Source of the DNA: Rhizaria sp. SCN 62-66
Lineage: Eukaryota; Rhizaria, unplaced
Reading direction: 5' to 3'
DNA: 64,000 nt
NCBI GenBank assembly: GCA_001724265.1
Contig: MEDY01000032.1
Span: 58,501-122,500 of the forward strand
Shown here piece by piece: positions 40,895 through 52,938 of this stretch; position 1 is the first letter of the stretch; every line of letters starts with the position of its first letter. The notes below the pieces were generated by a model that saw nothing but the letters and a program-made list of their open reading frames with translations, had not been told where the DNA came from and did not search any database. The translations under genes were made by a program, and so were the position numbers.

Positions 40895-43495
40895 TCACTG
40901 CGGCTGCGGCTTGGGGTGCAGCGGTCCCCACCCGGCAGGCACCCCGGCGGTCGCCCCCGCGCCGACCCCGGCCCCGGCCCCGGCGCCCGCGCCCGCGCCC
41001 GCGCCCACGCCCGCCGCCGCTGCGCGCACAGTCGCTCCCAGCGCCGCCACGCGCCTGGCCGCGCCCGCAGCGCCCGCGCCCGCAGCGCCAGTGCCCGCAC
41101 CGCCCCCAGCGGCGGCGGCGGCGGCGGCTGCGCGGGCGCCGGGGCGGACGGCGGCGCCAAGCACCATGCGGACGCTCATGGCGTCTGCGACGGCGTCGCG
41201 TTCCCACGCCTTGGCGGCCTCCGCGGCGGCGGCCATGAGGGCGCGGTACTTCTCGTCACGCGCAAGCGCCTCAGCGGGCGTGTGCAGCGGGTAGAAGACC
41301 GAGATGCCCTCGCTCGCCGCGGTCGCAGCGTCGGGCAGACCGACGCAGCGAGTGCTCAGACTGGAAGATGCCCCCTCCTTAGCAGCAGCAGCCTCCTCAG
41401 CCCCAGCCCCAGCCTCAGCATCAGCGTCAGCATCGGCAGGAGTGCTCTTCTTTGCGGGCGGGACGACTGTCTCGCGCTCGTTGCCGGTCGCCGTGGAGGC
41501 CCCCAGCACGGCCGCGTACTCCGACAGCGCCTTGCGCGTGGCCGCGTCCGCCGGCGCGCCGCACGGGTAATCTGCGAAGGGCGTGACAGGATACAGCCTC
41601 TGCCAGCCGACGGGGTAGAGCGGGTACCCGTTGGCCGCCTGCTCCAGCGCGATCTGCGGGAGCGGGGCCTTGGCGCCGCCGGCCACGTTGGTCACGGTGT
41701 CGATCACAGCCGCCGCAGGAGCAGCAGCGGCGCCAGCGCAAGGAGCAGCAGCTGAGGACTTGCCCTTGGCGCCACCGTCGTCGTCGTCATCGTCGTCGTC
41801 GTCGTTGTTGTTGCCGGCGCCGTCCGCGTCCACGGCCGCGTCCGTCTGCTTGCCGTAGTCGTACATCGACGCGACAGCACCCGCCGCGGCGCCCGTGGCC
41901 GTCTTAGCGGCGGCGGCAGCGGCAGCGGCGGCCGCGGCGGCGGCGCGCTTGGCCTTCATTGTCGCCGCGGCGTTGTCGAGAAAGGCCGCGATGGTCCGGT
42001 CCTCGTGCTCCAACCGCACCTGCAGCTCCACGCGTGCGCGCCGCGCCGCCCAGACGGCCGCGAGCGGGCCGGGCAGCCGCGCGCGCGCCTCGGCGGCCGA
42101 GCCCACGCTGGCGAGCAGCGCCTCGTCCTCGGCGGGCAAGACGGGGTCTGCGGCCGCGGCGCCCAAGGGCAGCCCCGCCGAGCGGCCGGGCGCAGTGGCG
42201 GGCGCCGCGGCAGGGGCCTGCGCGTGGAGCGTGTTGGCCGCAACCGTGAGCGGGTCCAACAGGTGGAAGAGCTGGCCCATGACCATGGTCTTGATGCGCT
42301 GGTCCAGGGGCGAGTCGCACCGCAGCGACGGGTTGCGGTTTACCTCGATGAGCCAGGGCCGCAGCTCGGCGTCGAGCATCACATCAAAACCCAGCAGCTG
42401 GAACGTGCGCGCGCCCGCGGCGTCGCCGGGGAAGATGGTGCTGTAGCACGTCTGCATCACCGGCAGGGTTGCGATGACGGACTTGATCAGCAGGTCCTGG
42501 ATGTCGGTCCACATCAAGCGGACTTTTTCGGTCCCGTACTGGGCCTCGATAAAGGCGTTGAAGGCGGCCAGGGTCCACTTGGAGCCGTGGCCGCCCGCGG
42601 CGGCCGCGGCGGCCTCGTCGGTGTCGCCGTCGCCCGTCGCGTGGACGAACTTGGCGTTCTGCTTGTTGAGGGAGAAGTTGGTGAGGTGGCCGAAGAGCGA
42701 CTCGAGGTTCGAGGGGTCGGGCGACACGTAGTCCTCAGTGCAGAAACGGGCCAGCCCGTCCTGGAAGAGGTAGCAGCGCAGCGGCGTGACCGAGGTGATG
42801 GCGAGGTAGATGCGCATGTCGAACTTCTTCTTGTTGATGAGCATGGGCCGCGAGATGTACTCCTGCGCAATGTACCCGTTCTGCGGCGCGGCGGCCAGAC
42901 CATGGGTGAGGTAGATGCCGCGGCCCTGGCAACCAGAGCCCGGCTTCACAATATAAGTCATCTTCTCCAGCGTCGCGTCGGCGGCCTCGGCGGCGCGGCG
43001 CGCGGCCACGGCAGCCTGGAACGCGGGCCAGTCGCCAGGGAAGGTCCACGCGCGCGGCGCGAAGCCGAACTGATCGGGGCGCAGCGCGTAAAGATGCTGC
43101 ATGGCGCGCGCGAGATTGCGCTTGCGCGAAACCTGCTCGATGCCCGGGATGTGGTTCACGCGCTGCGTGCGCGCGAGCGAGCGGAAGTAGGTCGGCGAGC
43201 ACTTGTCAACCCATCCGATTTGCCACTCGCGCGTGTTGTTCGAGTCGCCGCGCACTGTCCGCCGCTCCGTGAGGCCGAGCTGCCGCGAGGTGCGCGCGAC
43301 TGTGTGCGTGGGGGACCGCTTGATTGTCAGGATCACCGGGTGGAAGCTGCGGCGCGGCAGGGCTTTGCTAGCGGTGGTATTGCCGGCATTGTCGGTGTTG
43401 GCGGTGGTCGTGGTGGCGGACTCGGGGGTGGAGGCCGAGACGGAGGCCAGGAGCTGCTGCTCAGTCTCGTTCTCGTCGGAAGAGGAGGAGGACAT
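40895..43495 (-). CDS. Tubulin tyrosine ligase-like protein, probable tubulin polyglutamylase
   Basis: TTLL enzymes use ATP to add amino acids, usually glutamate, to tubulin tails on axonemal or cytoplasmic microtubules. 866 aa from the ATG at 43495. The catalytic core occupies about residues 55-425. It has YIVKPGSGCQGRGIYLT (Lys about 184, ATP site), AQEYISRPMLINKKKFDMRIY, HLTNFSLNKQN (about 277) and LGFDVMLDAELRPWLIEVNRNPSL (acidic/Asn metal ligands about 384-388). LGFD...EVNRNPSL and the absence of an SxxS-type glycylase signature favour a polyglutamylase of the TTLL4/6/11/13 type. The C-terminal half is Ala/Asp-rich with an Asp run and a short basic-Ala coil, unlike the compact microtubule-binding domain of animal TTLLs. 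Divergent from the STN1-like gene. Confidence 0.92.
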   Translation of the reverse strand: MSSSSSDENETEQQLLASVSASTPESATTTTANTDNAGNTTASKALPRRSFHPVILTIKRSPTHTVARTSRQLGLTERRTVRGDSNNTREWQIGWVDKCSPTYFRSLARTQRVNHIPGIEQVSRKRNLARAMQHLYALRPDQFGFAPRAWTFPGDWPAFQAAVAARRAAEAADATLEKMTYIVKPGSGCQGRGIYLTHGLAAAPQNGYIAQEYISRPMLINKKKFDMRIYLAITSVTPLRCYLFQDGLARFCTEDYVSPDPSNLESLFGHLTNFSLNKQNAKFVHATGDGDTDEAAAAAAGGHGSKWTLAAFNAFIEAQYGTEKVRLMWTDIQDLLIKSVIATLPVMQTCYSTIFPGDAAGARTFQLLGFDVMLDAELRPWLIEVNRNPSLRCDSPLDQRIKTMVMGQLFHLLDPLTVAANTLHAQAPAAAPATAPGRSAGLPLGAAAADPVLPAEDEALLASVGSAAEARARLPGPLAAVWAARRARVELQVRLEHEDRTIAAFLDNAAATMKAKRAAAAAAAAAAAAAKTATGAAAGAVASMYDYGKQTDAAVDADGAGNNNDDDDDDDDDGGAKGKSSAAAPCAGAAAAPAAAVIDTVTNVAGGAKAPLPQIALEQAANGYPLYPVGWQRLYPVTPFADYPCGAPADAATRKALSEYAAVLGASTATGNERETVVPPAKKSTPADADADAEAGAGAEEAAAAKEGASSSLSTRCVGLPDAATAASEGISVFYPLHTPAEALARDEKYRALMAAAAEAAKAWERDAVADAMSVRMVLGAAVRPGARAAAAAAAAGGGAGTGAAGAGAAGAARRVAALGATVRAAAAGVGAGAGAGAGAGAGVGAGATAGVPAGWGPLHPKPQPQ

Positions 43496-44311
43496 ACGGC
43501 GTCAGGAGGGCGGCGTTTTGGCGCTACTGTTGAACTGCTGCTGCTGCTGATTGAGTGTTAGCGGCCGCGACAGGAGCGGAGAGACAATGTGGTAGCGGAG
43601 GCTTACCGACGACTGTTAGTGAGGCCTTGAGGCGAGGACACGGAGCTCTTGCAAGGAAAAGTCCGTTGAACGCAACAAGTCTACGAGATCAAATGAGTGG
43701 GTGGAACGTATGCGCGGTGACGAGAATGTACAGAGTGTTAAGGGCCGAGTTTGGCAAGGACGGGGGTTACGAGCATGACGGACAAGCAATCCTCGGCAAT
43801 CTCCGGCTTCTAGGAAGCACAAGGCAGGTCTCGGCCGGCACAATAAAAATATAAACAACAAGTACCAATGCATAAAGATATACTTGACAAACAGCGCTTC
43901 CAGCGGACGCTGTACCGAGATAATGCCCGTAAGATACTCGCCCTGCGCTGTGATTCACTGCGACTGTGAGCGAAACACGCCGATCCAATGCAGATACACA
44001 CATAAAAACAGCCCCACAGTGTATATATGCGGGTTGTCTTATTTTCAAAATGTTATATGTATTATTCAAACTCTAAATTTCGAGGCACTTTAACCGTAGC
44101 GAGATATCCGGCCTTTCTCTTGTTTCTCCTGTCAGACCTCGTTGCCCGCGCGCTCGCTCCACGCCCGTCACAGGGCTCAGCATGGACTCCCATTCTGCCC
44201 TCACCGCGCCACGCCGCGTGCCGCGCGCCGCCTCGGCGCGCCTCGGCGCCCGTATCTCCTTCTAGCCGCAGTACCTGCTGCGCTTGCGCGCCGACCTCGA
44301 CGGCAGCGACG
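43496..44311. other. Divergent promoter region (TTLL / STN1-like)
   Basis: About 800 bp. The left part is transitional GC, the middle AT-rich, and it becomes GC-rich from about 44140. An in-frame ATG at 44182 opens a 27-codon frame that ends in TAG; this could be a leader frame or an alternative first exon. Confidence 0.45.
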
Positions 44312-47300
44312 ATGAGGACGCTTGCCCGCCCTCGACCCATTCGCTTCCCGCCTCTGCAGCGCAGCGAAGCGGGACTGCCTCCGTGCACCGGCCCGCCGGC
44401 GGCCACCGAGCGGCCGCGTCTACGACCCCGTCTGTGCAGTACGGCCCCGAAGCGCGTTTGCGCGCCCGGTTCCACGCCTTTTTCCCTTACCAACTCCCAT
44501 CACAGCATTCTCTAGGAGCATCTGCGTCAGCGTCTCTATCGTCGCTGCCATCGCTCGCCTTGCTGCGGCCGCCGACGGCGCTGTTCCCGCTGGACCCGCT
44601 GTACTCGGCCCCGGCGCCGCGCGTGCTGCTGGCGCACCTGCTCTCCGCCGTGCCCGTCTCGGAGACGGCGGGCGCTGTGGTGTTGCTGCTGGGCCGGCGG
44701 CCACTGCGGCGCTGCGAGATCGTGGCCACCGTCACGGCCAGGAAGGTCAAGGACGACAGCATGGTCACGTACGTCATCGACGACGGCACAGGCGCCATGC
44801 GCTGCCACCAGTGGCTGGTGGACACGAAGAAGCAGCCAGTCAACGTGCACAACAACAACAACAGCAGCAGCAGTATCGGCGGCACTCACACACATGCTGC
44901 GGCTGCGAGTACTGGTGTAGGCGAGACAAGTGCCGGTGCTGCTGTTGGTGCTGTTACAGCGGGCGGCCTAACTTCAGACGAGGAACACATGTGGGTGCGT
45001 ATTGAGCAATCTCGGCAACAAATTCAGCAACAACAACAGCAACAACAACAACATCGACAGCAGTCACAACAGCCACGGCATCAGTCAGTGCAGCCACAAC
45101 AGCGACCGCTGCAATTGCAGTTAGCTGCATTGACACAGTTGCTTGATGGAAATATGGCTGAGCACCTCCCGATCCCCGTTTGCTTCAATCATGACATGAA
45201 CGCAAGGACAGACTTGACCAGCAAGAACGTCACGAGTACTGTGAACACGCAACAGCATGTGCAACAACAACATCAGTTCCCACTGCCCCCTCCTTCTGGC
45301 CCCCCTGCCGGCCTAACTTCCCCGCCCTTTATTCCCTCAACCATATTTTCCAATGCAAACAACGAGGCAGCTGACGCGTCACTGCGCACCGCGCCTGCGC
45401 TGCCGCTGTCCTTCTCAGTGCCGCTGCTGCTGCCTGTGGGCGCCGTGTGCCGCCTCCGCGCCGTGCCCCACGTGTTTCGCGGCGTGGTAGAACTCACGGT
45501 CACGCACGCGCGCCCTCTGCTGGATCCCGTGTCCGCGGCTGAGGCCGAGGCGGAGCACGTGCAGGCCGTTGCGGCTGCGATGGAGGAGTATGTTAAGCCG
45601 TCACCAGCGTCCGTCAGGGCCGCGCAGATTGCCGCGGCACAACGCGTTGGCAAATCCACCACGAAACCCAGCGCTCGGTGCGATAACGCAGGTGATGGCG
45701 CAACTGCGAATGCAAGTGCGAATTCTGACGCTGTCCCAAGTTCAGGCGCAAGCGCTGAGACTGATGACGTGGCGAGTGACGGCGCAACTGACAACACGGC
45801 ACACGCGAGTGCCCATGTAGCTGCGGCCGCAACGGCGACCGCGACGGCGACTGCTGTGGCCGAGAGCGACTGCGATCCCGAGCGGCGCCGCCGTCGCCAC
45901 ATGCGTGCTCTGACGCGCGCCGTCGCGGACTGGATTGAGCAGCAGTTTAAGCTCGCGCTGACGTCCCATTGGCGCGCGCTGTCGACAAAAGTGTCGGAGG
46001 CTGCGCGTGTCGCAGCAGCGATGCAGTCTAAAGCAACAAAGAACAAGTCAAACGTTACCGCAGCTACTTATGATGACAACCGGAGAGTCAACAGTAGCAG
46101 CGATAGCGGGAATGCAGGTGATTGTAGCACAACTGATAGCGATGATGACACCTGTGTCGGTGAGGTTACGACTCACACGGGCGCGAACAGTGCCACCAAC
46201 GCCGACGATGCCCGTGTCAACGACTTGATTGAAGTCGACAATCTAAGCGTCGCGGACAGCGAGTACACTGGGGGCTCGCTTGCGACAACAATTACGCACG
46301 CAAGTACAAGCTCTAGCTCAAGTGCAAAGTCAGCATCAACGACCAACTCGCGTTCTAGTGCCGTCTCGGGCGCAAGCTCTCGCTCGACCACCAAGAAGGC
46401 TCAGATCAAGAGCAAAATCGGCCCCGCGAAAGCTAGGATTCCACCTGCACTGCTGTCCGCGTGTGTCAAACTAGCGCTCGCTGCGACGCCGCTATGTATC
46501 ACGATGGACTCTCTGTGCGCTGCTCCCGACGTTCTTGCTGCTGCGCGCGCGTATGTATCTGCAACCGAGAAAGCCCCGACAGTCGCGTCGGCAACGGCAG
46601 GTCAGGGTGCACCGATGTCAGAGGCCGCTGGCTCAGGCTCCAGCGCTACTTCGGGTGCCGTCACCGCGAGTGCTAGCGCGACCGCGACGGCGCGCGCCGC
46701 CGGCCTGACCGTGGCCGAGTACAACAAGTGCCGGTCGGCGCTGCAGAGCGCGCAGGCCGAGCTCCAGAGCATCGGCGTCTTAACTAAAGCGCCGCCGCTG
46801 TGGGTGCCGGTGACGGCGCGGCTCGGGCTCGCCAGTCGCGTCGCGGCGCTGGGGGCGCTGGAGACACGCGACGCGGGCGCCAACAAGGCGACTGGGAGTA
46901 ATAAGATCGGGAAAGGCAACATCAAGAACACCAACAACAACAGCAGTAGTAGTAAGAACGTGACTACTCGTGCCCATACGAGTACTTCCCCTGCCGCACC
47001 GATTCCTGTCGGTGGTGGCACAAAGCGTCCTCTGCAGAAGGATGCTTTGTCGCACAGCCGTGAGTCTGACACCAAGAAAGCGAGCCGTGACGCCGCCGAC
47101 GATGACCGCGATGACTACGTCGGCCGCGACTCACTTGCAGACACACGCGCTCTCAACAGCAACAGCACAGACAGTGACGCGTGCGGTGACAATAGTGATG
47201 GCAGCAACGCCAGCGGGCTGGAGAACGCTGGCGCTGGTATTCTGTCGCAACAGCGTGCGCGGCGACCCCGCGCAGCTTCGGCGTTTCCGGCCGCTGCCGA

Positions 47301-48606
47301 CCACGGCGATATCAGAGGCAACGGCAACACCGACGGCGTTGATCGCCCTGCCACTGATTCTGCGACCGTGCTCGCAAGTGATGCACAGGATTCGAGCACC
47401 CTTCGTGGTGACGACGAAGTTAACATCAAAGACGACAATGATTACGATAATGATCACGACGGCAACCATGCGAACGCAGAAGTCCCGTCTGGCCTCTACG
47501 CGCGCGCACGCGCCAACGCGTCAGTGAGGCTGCCACGCAAACGCATCGTCAAGAAGCTTCGCGGCAATCCGTACCTGCTGGCCCAACCTGCTGCCGCCGC
47601 TGCTGCTGTTGCTGAGGCGTTAGGATCCGCCGAGACTTCTGATTCGACTGCTCCGGCGCGAGAGACCGCAGGTGGCCTTGCCGGTGAAGCAGCGGCAGGC
47701 GGGACTGCCCACAGTCGGGCAGCGGGTGCGCTCGCGCCGCCATCAATGCTGCTGTGCGCGTCGCCGTCCTCTCTCTTCTCGCCGGGGATCGTTCAAATCG
47801 CAGCTCCGAGCGTCGCGACGGCGTCACTGGCGGCCGCGACTGCGGGCGACTCTGACGGCAACACCGCCGTGTCGGTAACTGCGAGCACCGCCACTGCAGT
47901 TCGCCGCGGCGAGAGCAAAACCAAGAGCAAACGTGACTCTCTCGGCGTTGCTGCGAACGCAGCTGACCCGCTTGTGAACGCGAATGCGAGTGGTAGCGGC
48001 GTAGCTTCACTGACGAGCGCCGCAGCGTATACGATCCAAGCCCCGCCAGACTCGCTCTGGCTCTGCACCGCGGGCGGCCATCTGGCGCCAGTGTTGCTGG
48101 ACGTGTTGCGCGCGCGGCGGGGCGACTGGGCCGTGGCGCTCAGCGTCGACAAAGCGAGGCGGCGCAAGATGCTCCAAACAGAGCTTGAACAACAACAACA
48201 ACAGCGGCAACTTCAGCGGCAACTAATCAGCGTCGTCGCCGACTTGCGGCCGTGCGCGCTGGGCCAAGACGCGCTGCTGTCAAAGAAGCTACGCAGCGTC
48301 GGCTCCGACTTGCGCCTCTGTGCGCTGGGCCAGGGCGCGCTGCTGGCGGAGGCGCGCGACCGCGGCGGCGGCTCCGTGGCCGGCGCGCAGCAAGGCCGGC
48401 TGGTCGAGGCGCTGAGGCTGCTGGCGGCGGCGGGCGTGGCCGTTAACGTGCGCGCTACAGCCAATGCGAGCGTTGCTGTCAGTAGCGACAAAGCGGTGAT
48501 GGCAAGTGCAAGCGTCGGGGCTGTGAGTGAAGCCGAGGCGGCGTGGTCGTGGGCGGGTAAGAGAGCTAGCGCGGCGGTGGCGAGTGTTCTGGGCCCGGGA
48601 CTGTGA
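44312..48606 (+). CDS. Enlarged STN1-like OB-fold protein (candidate CST telomere-capping subunit)
   Basis: Best model: exon 1 44312-44438, 77-nt intron (GTACGG...CTCTAG), exon 2 44516-48606, giving 1,405 aa; the first exon is uncertain. Conserved sequence starts with LFPLDPLYSAP and LLLGRRPLRRCEIVATVTA, then MVTYVIDDGTGAMRCHQWL (about 105-143). This is the start of an STN1/RPA2-type OB fold. The closing strands VGAVCRLRAVPHVFRGVVELTV come only about 200 residues later, after a Gln/Ser-rich insertion. A helical block near 684-824 (ALQSAQAELQSIGVLTKAP) resembles the winged-helix region of STN1. LDPLY plus GRRP favour STN1 over RPA2. STN1 binds single-stranded telomeric DNA with CTC1 and TEN1 and helps fill-in synthesis. 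Typical STN1 is under 400 aa, so this one is about 3.5 times larger. Confidence 0.7.
48241..48345 (+). repeat. 66-bp direct duplication in the STN1-like C-terminus
   Basis: Two diverged copies starting at 48241 and 48307 (GACTTGCG...CGCGCTGCTG). They encode DLRPCALGQDALL and DLRLCALGQGALL, a 22-residue internal repeat. Confidence 0.85.
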
Positions 48607-49254
48607 GCTCGCTTGACTTAAATCGTCGTGCTGTGCGGTGCGAGCGTACAATGTGCTGCATGGGTTTACTCTTTTCATGGAGCCAGATTGGTTATAGTTA
48701 GAATACGTTTGATATATCATTTTGAACACATCTACTCATATCTATGTTTGTTACTTAGACTTACAACTTACTTAACACGCGTTACATAGATGAACTTTTG
48801 TGTTGTTCTGTGATGCAACGCCTTGCTTGTCTTTCAGACTAATTCAGGAGATTCACAACGAATTATACATATTCAAGTATTTAAATCACAATATTGCATT
48901 TCACGTTGTATTGTATGTAGCATATTTAAAGTCAGCTTTTAAATAATGTCATCTTGCTAGGATTTGCGGTGAAAATATGGTTTGTGGTGAGTCTCTGGTT
49001 GTGTCGGTCAAACTTGTGGGGTCAAGGTCGAGTCTGACTTTATCGCAAGCAAACTGAACGACAAACTCCGTCATTAGCGCGCCCACGTCGTAGTCGAGTT
49101 TTAACGTGAAATAGCTATATGACCATCATTTGATATCTTGTTTCATGGTCATTAATGTCGTATATTTCTTGATTTTATCGATCGGACTCGCCACATCATC
49201 GTCACTCATCTCACTCTCCTTATTTTTAATCTGTTGTCGTCATTCAGAGCTGTC
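48607..49254. other. Spacer between STN1-like and PDH phosphatase genes
   Basis: About 650 bp of AT-rich sequence with several TTTAAA elements near 48880-48945. It probably holds the phosphatase promoter. No gene is seen. Confidence 0.45.
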
Positions 49255-52200
49255 ATGCACGCCTTTGGTGGGCGTGTAGTAAGCTTTTTAACTGGAGGTA
49301 CGCACTGATGCTAGTTTCATTTGCTTAACCATTGACAATTCTCTATTTCCACGCTTCACTCGCCTCGTTGCTGCTTTGCTTTGTTCCGTCATATTTGTAA
49401 CTCTACCCGTATCTCTGCCTCTGCTCTGTCACTATTCCTCTATCTCTCTCTCACCCACCCGCCGCGCGACACCGCTCACGTCCCGTTTCCCCCAGGCCTC
49501 TTTATCTTCCTTTCTATCACTTCCGTCTTGATTTCCCACACAGGACTCACAGCGAGGCTCCACAAACTCGGCGCTAACGGCAGCGGCAGCAGCAGCGGCG
49601 CCGCTACGGTAACCCCGTTTGGCTCCACCCGGTACTTTGTCGCTGCCGCCACCACGGGCACTGCGCTCTCGCTTATGTCGCTCATGATGGCGCCCGCCTA
49701 CGCCAAGACGCGTACGTTCCATACGACAACCCGTCCGGGTAAACTTGCTTTGTTCTCGCTTAAATCTATGTATCTTGCGCTATGGTTATTCCATAATCAA
49801 TTTGTATAACGATAATATGTTTAATTTTTAGTTTTCTTACTACTTGCTCAAATATCCGGTCACATTCACACATTTACTCCATACTCGTTTCATTGCTCTT
49901 TTCACTCTCTCATTTGCGTTGCTCTTCTCTGCTATGTTCCGCCCCCTGCCGCCGCAGTGCGCGCCGAGCTCCCCTCCCCCGACTCGATCCCATCGCAGCC
50001 ACTGTCCGCCCTGGCGGCCACGCTGCGCTCCGCCCTCCACTCGCACTCGACGACCGCGCTCAACCGCGGTTACCTGGCGTCGATGCACACCGCGCAGCTC
50101 GCCGCCAACCCTAAGATCGAGGACACGTTCGCGGCCAAGCGCGCCCTCGCCTCGGACTCGGGCGCTCTCTTCGGCGTTTTTGACGGACACACTGGCCGCG
50201 GCGCCTCGGCGTTCTGCGAGCAGGAGCTCCTCGAGTACATGGACTACTACCGCGCGCAGGTACATACGCCTATGTGCATATATATATCAACCAAATAACA
50301 CTATCGCACTATAAACGTGTTGTATTTAGATTTCATTGTGCAATTCATATATTATTTCTAAGCTTTGTTTTAATATGCATTTACTAACCTTATCAAATCT
50401 CTTATGCTCTTTGTGCTTGTCCATGCTATACGCTCCACAGAACTACACCCAATCGGTGGTGTCTGGCACACCTTTCGTGCACGCCGACGAGCACTTCCTG
50501 AAGTACGCGCTCGCCGACAAGGACTTCAACAAGGGCTTCTCAGGTGCTTGCGCTCTTGTTGCCCACGTCCAGCGTACGTCGTCGACCAACACTAAGACAA
50601 CGCTGAAGCACGAAACATCGTGTCTTGCTTCTGTCACGAAAAGACGTTTCTCGCAACGAAGCAAACTATTGCGGAAACAAAATCAAAATCACTATTTTTT
50701 TTAAACCTACATCTACATAATAATTCGCTCACCTTATTTTCTTATATTCTTTTTTGTGTTGTTGTATATCCGCCCTATATCATCTATCTGTACAGAGGAC
50801 ATCGTGCGCACGGCGTCGGCCGGCGACTGCCGCGCCGTCGTCGGGCGCCGCCGCGATCCCGCCTCGGCGCGCGTGGCCGTGCCCGTGTCCTCCTACCCGG
50901 CCCCCGCGCCCGCGACCCCGGCCTGCCCGCAGACCGGCGGTTCGCTCTCCGCCTTCTTCGGCGGCGTCTTCGGCGGCGGCGGCAGTCACAGCAAGGACGA
51001 CGACGCGGTGGCTGCGGCGCTGGGCCCCGCGTGCCCGGCGGCCCCCGCGGCCGCGGACGGCACCGTGGTCGGCGAGGGGCTGGCCGCGCGCACGGTCGGC
51101 AAGCTCGAGGCGGCCGCGGCGCGCACGCTCGACGGGCCCGTGCTGCTGACGCCCTCGGCTCTCCACACCAGTACGTCTCGAGAGCGCTTAAAAAGAACGA
51201 AATTGGGGATATCCCGAGCAAGTGAAGTTGAAATTACATGAATCTCTACAATATGATTTACATTGTGATTAAGCATATATTCTAATGCCCATATATGTCA
51301 CATTTTTCTTGTATATTCTTCTCTCGCTTCCTGTAGCCTCGACGCACGACGCCGTGGAGCTCTCGGTGGAGCACCAGATCGACACGATGTTCGCCGAGCG
51401 CGAGCGCCTGCTGGCGGCGCACCCGTTTGAGGAGGACCTGCTGCGGTCCAACCGCGTCAAGGGCCGCCTGCAGCCCACGCGCGGCGTCGGCGACGGCGTC
51501 TACAAGAAGATGGAGTACGTCACTGCACATCGCACTAAAACAGGGAATTGACACGTATAATTTCCCGCAAGGTTTATGATTTTATTTTATATAACACTTG
51601 AACATGAATTTTGCAGATTTTAACAGAAAATCATCGCTTTAATCTTTTACATTTTCGCTCATCGACTCTCTTTTGTCATTTTGTCATTGCTGCGCCTTTG
51701 CGTTCTTTAGGTACTTCATGGCGCGCGACCGGTACCGCGACCGCTACGGCGCGTGGACTCCGCCCTACACCACTGCGGACCCGGACATCACGGCCTACAA
51801 GCTGCATCCACGCGACGAGTTCCTTGTTCTCGCGACGGACGGCCTGTTCCAGGAGCTGACGCCGGCGCTGGTGACCAAGTACGTCGGCGAGTTTCTGGCG
51901 GACCCCGAGGCGCGCGCGCGACACAAGGACAACTGCGGCGCGTTTCTGATCGAGAAGGCGCTGCTGCACGCGTCCGAGTACGCGATCGGCCGCCGCGGCG
52001 CTGAGCGCAACCTGGGCTGGGTACTGGCGCTGCCCAAGGAGGCTAAGCGCAACTTCCACGACGACATCACCGTCGCCGTCATCTTCTTCACGCCCGAGCT
52101 CGCAGAGGGCAAGCCGCCCGCCGTGATGGACACCGCGGTCGGCGGACGCATCACTGCGCCCGCGACGCTGCAGCGCGCCATCAAGGACGCTGAGAAGGCC

Positions 52201-52572
52201 GTCGCCGACGCCGCTGGCGCTGCTGCTGCTGCTGCTGCTGCTGCTGCCGCTGCTGCCGCCACCGCTGCTGTTGCTTCGAGTGCTGCGATTGCGCAGGAGC
52301 CTGTGTCGCAGGAGGCTGTGTCTGGCGTGCCCGCCACGGTTCACCGCCAGGAGGATGAGAGCAAGGACGACTCGACTGTGAGTCGCAAGCTGCGCGTGGA
52401 GGACCTGCTGCTGGTGCCGTTCCCGTCGCGCGGCAACGCGGTGCCCACGGCCGAGCAGGTAGTCGCCGCCGCCGCCAGCGCCGCCGCTGCAGTCGCGGGC
52501 ATCGAGGACGACGAGGTGGACGCTGTGCTGGCCGAGGTGCTCGGCCTCAAGCCCATCGATGCCAAGCTCTAA
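49255..52572 (+). CDS. Pyruvate dehydrogenase [acetyl-transferring] phosphatase, mitochondrial (PP2C family)
   Basis: Mg-dependent PP2C enzyme that removes inhibitory phosphate from the E1 alpha subunit of pyruvate dehydrogenase in the mitochondrial matrix. Seven exons: 49255-49297, 49544-49711, 49958-50259, 50441-50573, 50796-51170, 51337-51514, 51711-52572; all phases agree and give 686 aa. The tiny first exon plus exon 2 form a presequence (MHAFGGRVVSFLTGGL and further basic residues). Metal-site motifs are intact: KIEDTF, FGVFDGHTG (about 144), SAGDCRAVVG, FLVLATDGLF (about 441) and HDDITVAVIFF (about 516). RGVGDGVYKK, then PPYTTADPDITAYKLHP and LALPKEAKRNFHDDI, are specific to the PDP branch. 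It ends in an Ala run and an unconserved tail. Head-to-tail with the COQ10-like gene. Confidence 0.93.
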
Positions 52573-52938
52573 TCTACTAGTAAGCGCTAGGCTTGTTACA
52601 TACGTGTTGATATAGGACTGAATAATCGAAATAGAAAAATCAAGAATAGAAACACATACTTGAGATATGCGTTGTTGCTGTATGGTATGTATGAGATATC
52701 AAGATATAAGTGGTTTGCAAGGAGGGGGGCTGAAGAGTCGGCACATTTAAAGAATGGTCAAAGGTTACCTTGGAAGGTGCATATTGAGGCACATTGATCG
52801 TCAAAAACTATTTTGAGTCTGGTTCAGAATAAATTATTATTTTGTAAGTTTTAATCTCTAATTGTGTATCTAACTAGTTCGAAATTACCTGTTGTATCCG
52901 CATTTCAATATCCCTCACGTGCTCGCTCTAGTTTGGCG
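52573..52938. other. Spacer between PDH phosphatase and COQ10-like genes
   Basis: AT-rich. AATAAA at 52828-52833 could be a poly(A) signal for the phosphatase, leaving about 100 bp for the next promoter and leader. No gene is seen. Confidence 0.45.

Noticed and set aside
42005-43561. 518-codon plus-strand frame antisense to the TTLL gene
   Set aside because: Shadow of a well-conserved TTLL catalytic domain.
44182-44263. Alternative STN1-like first exon from the ATG at 44182
   Set aside because: It runs into an in-frame TAG and would need a GTATCT donor, unlike other introns here. A GTACGG donor from the ATG at 44312 fits better, though the point is not settled.
44707-44816. RPA2 identity for the OB-fold protein
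   Set aside because: The DDGTG strand fits both, but the preceding LDPLY and GRRP elements fit STN1 better. RPA2 is kept only as an alternative.
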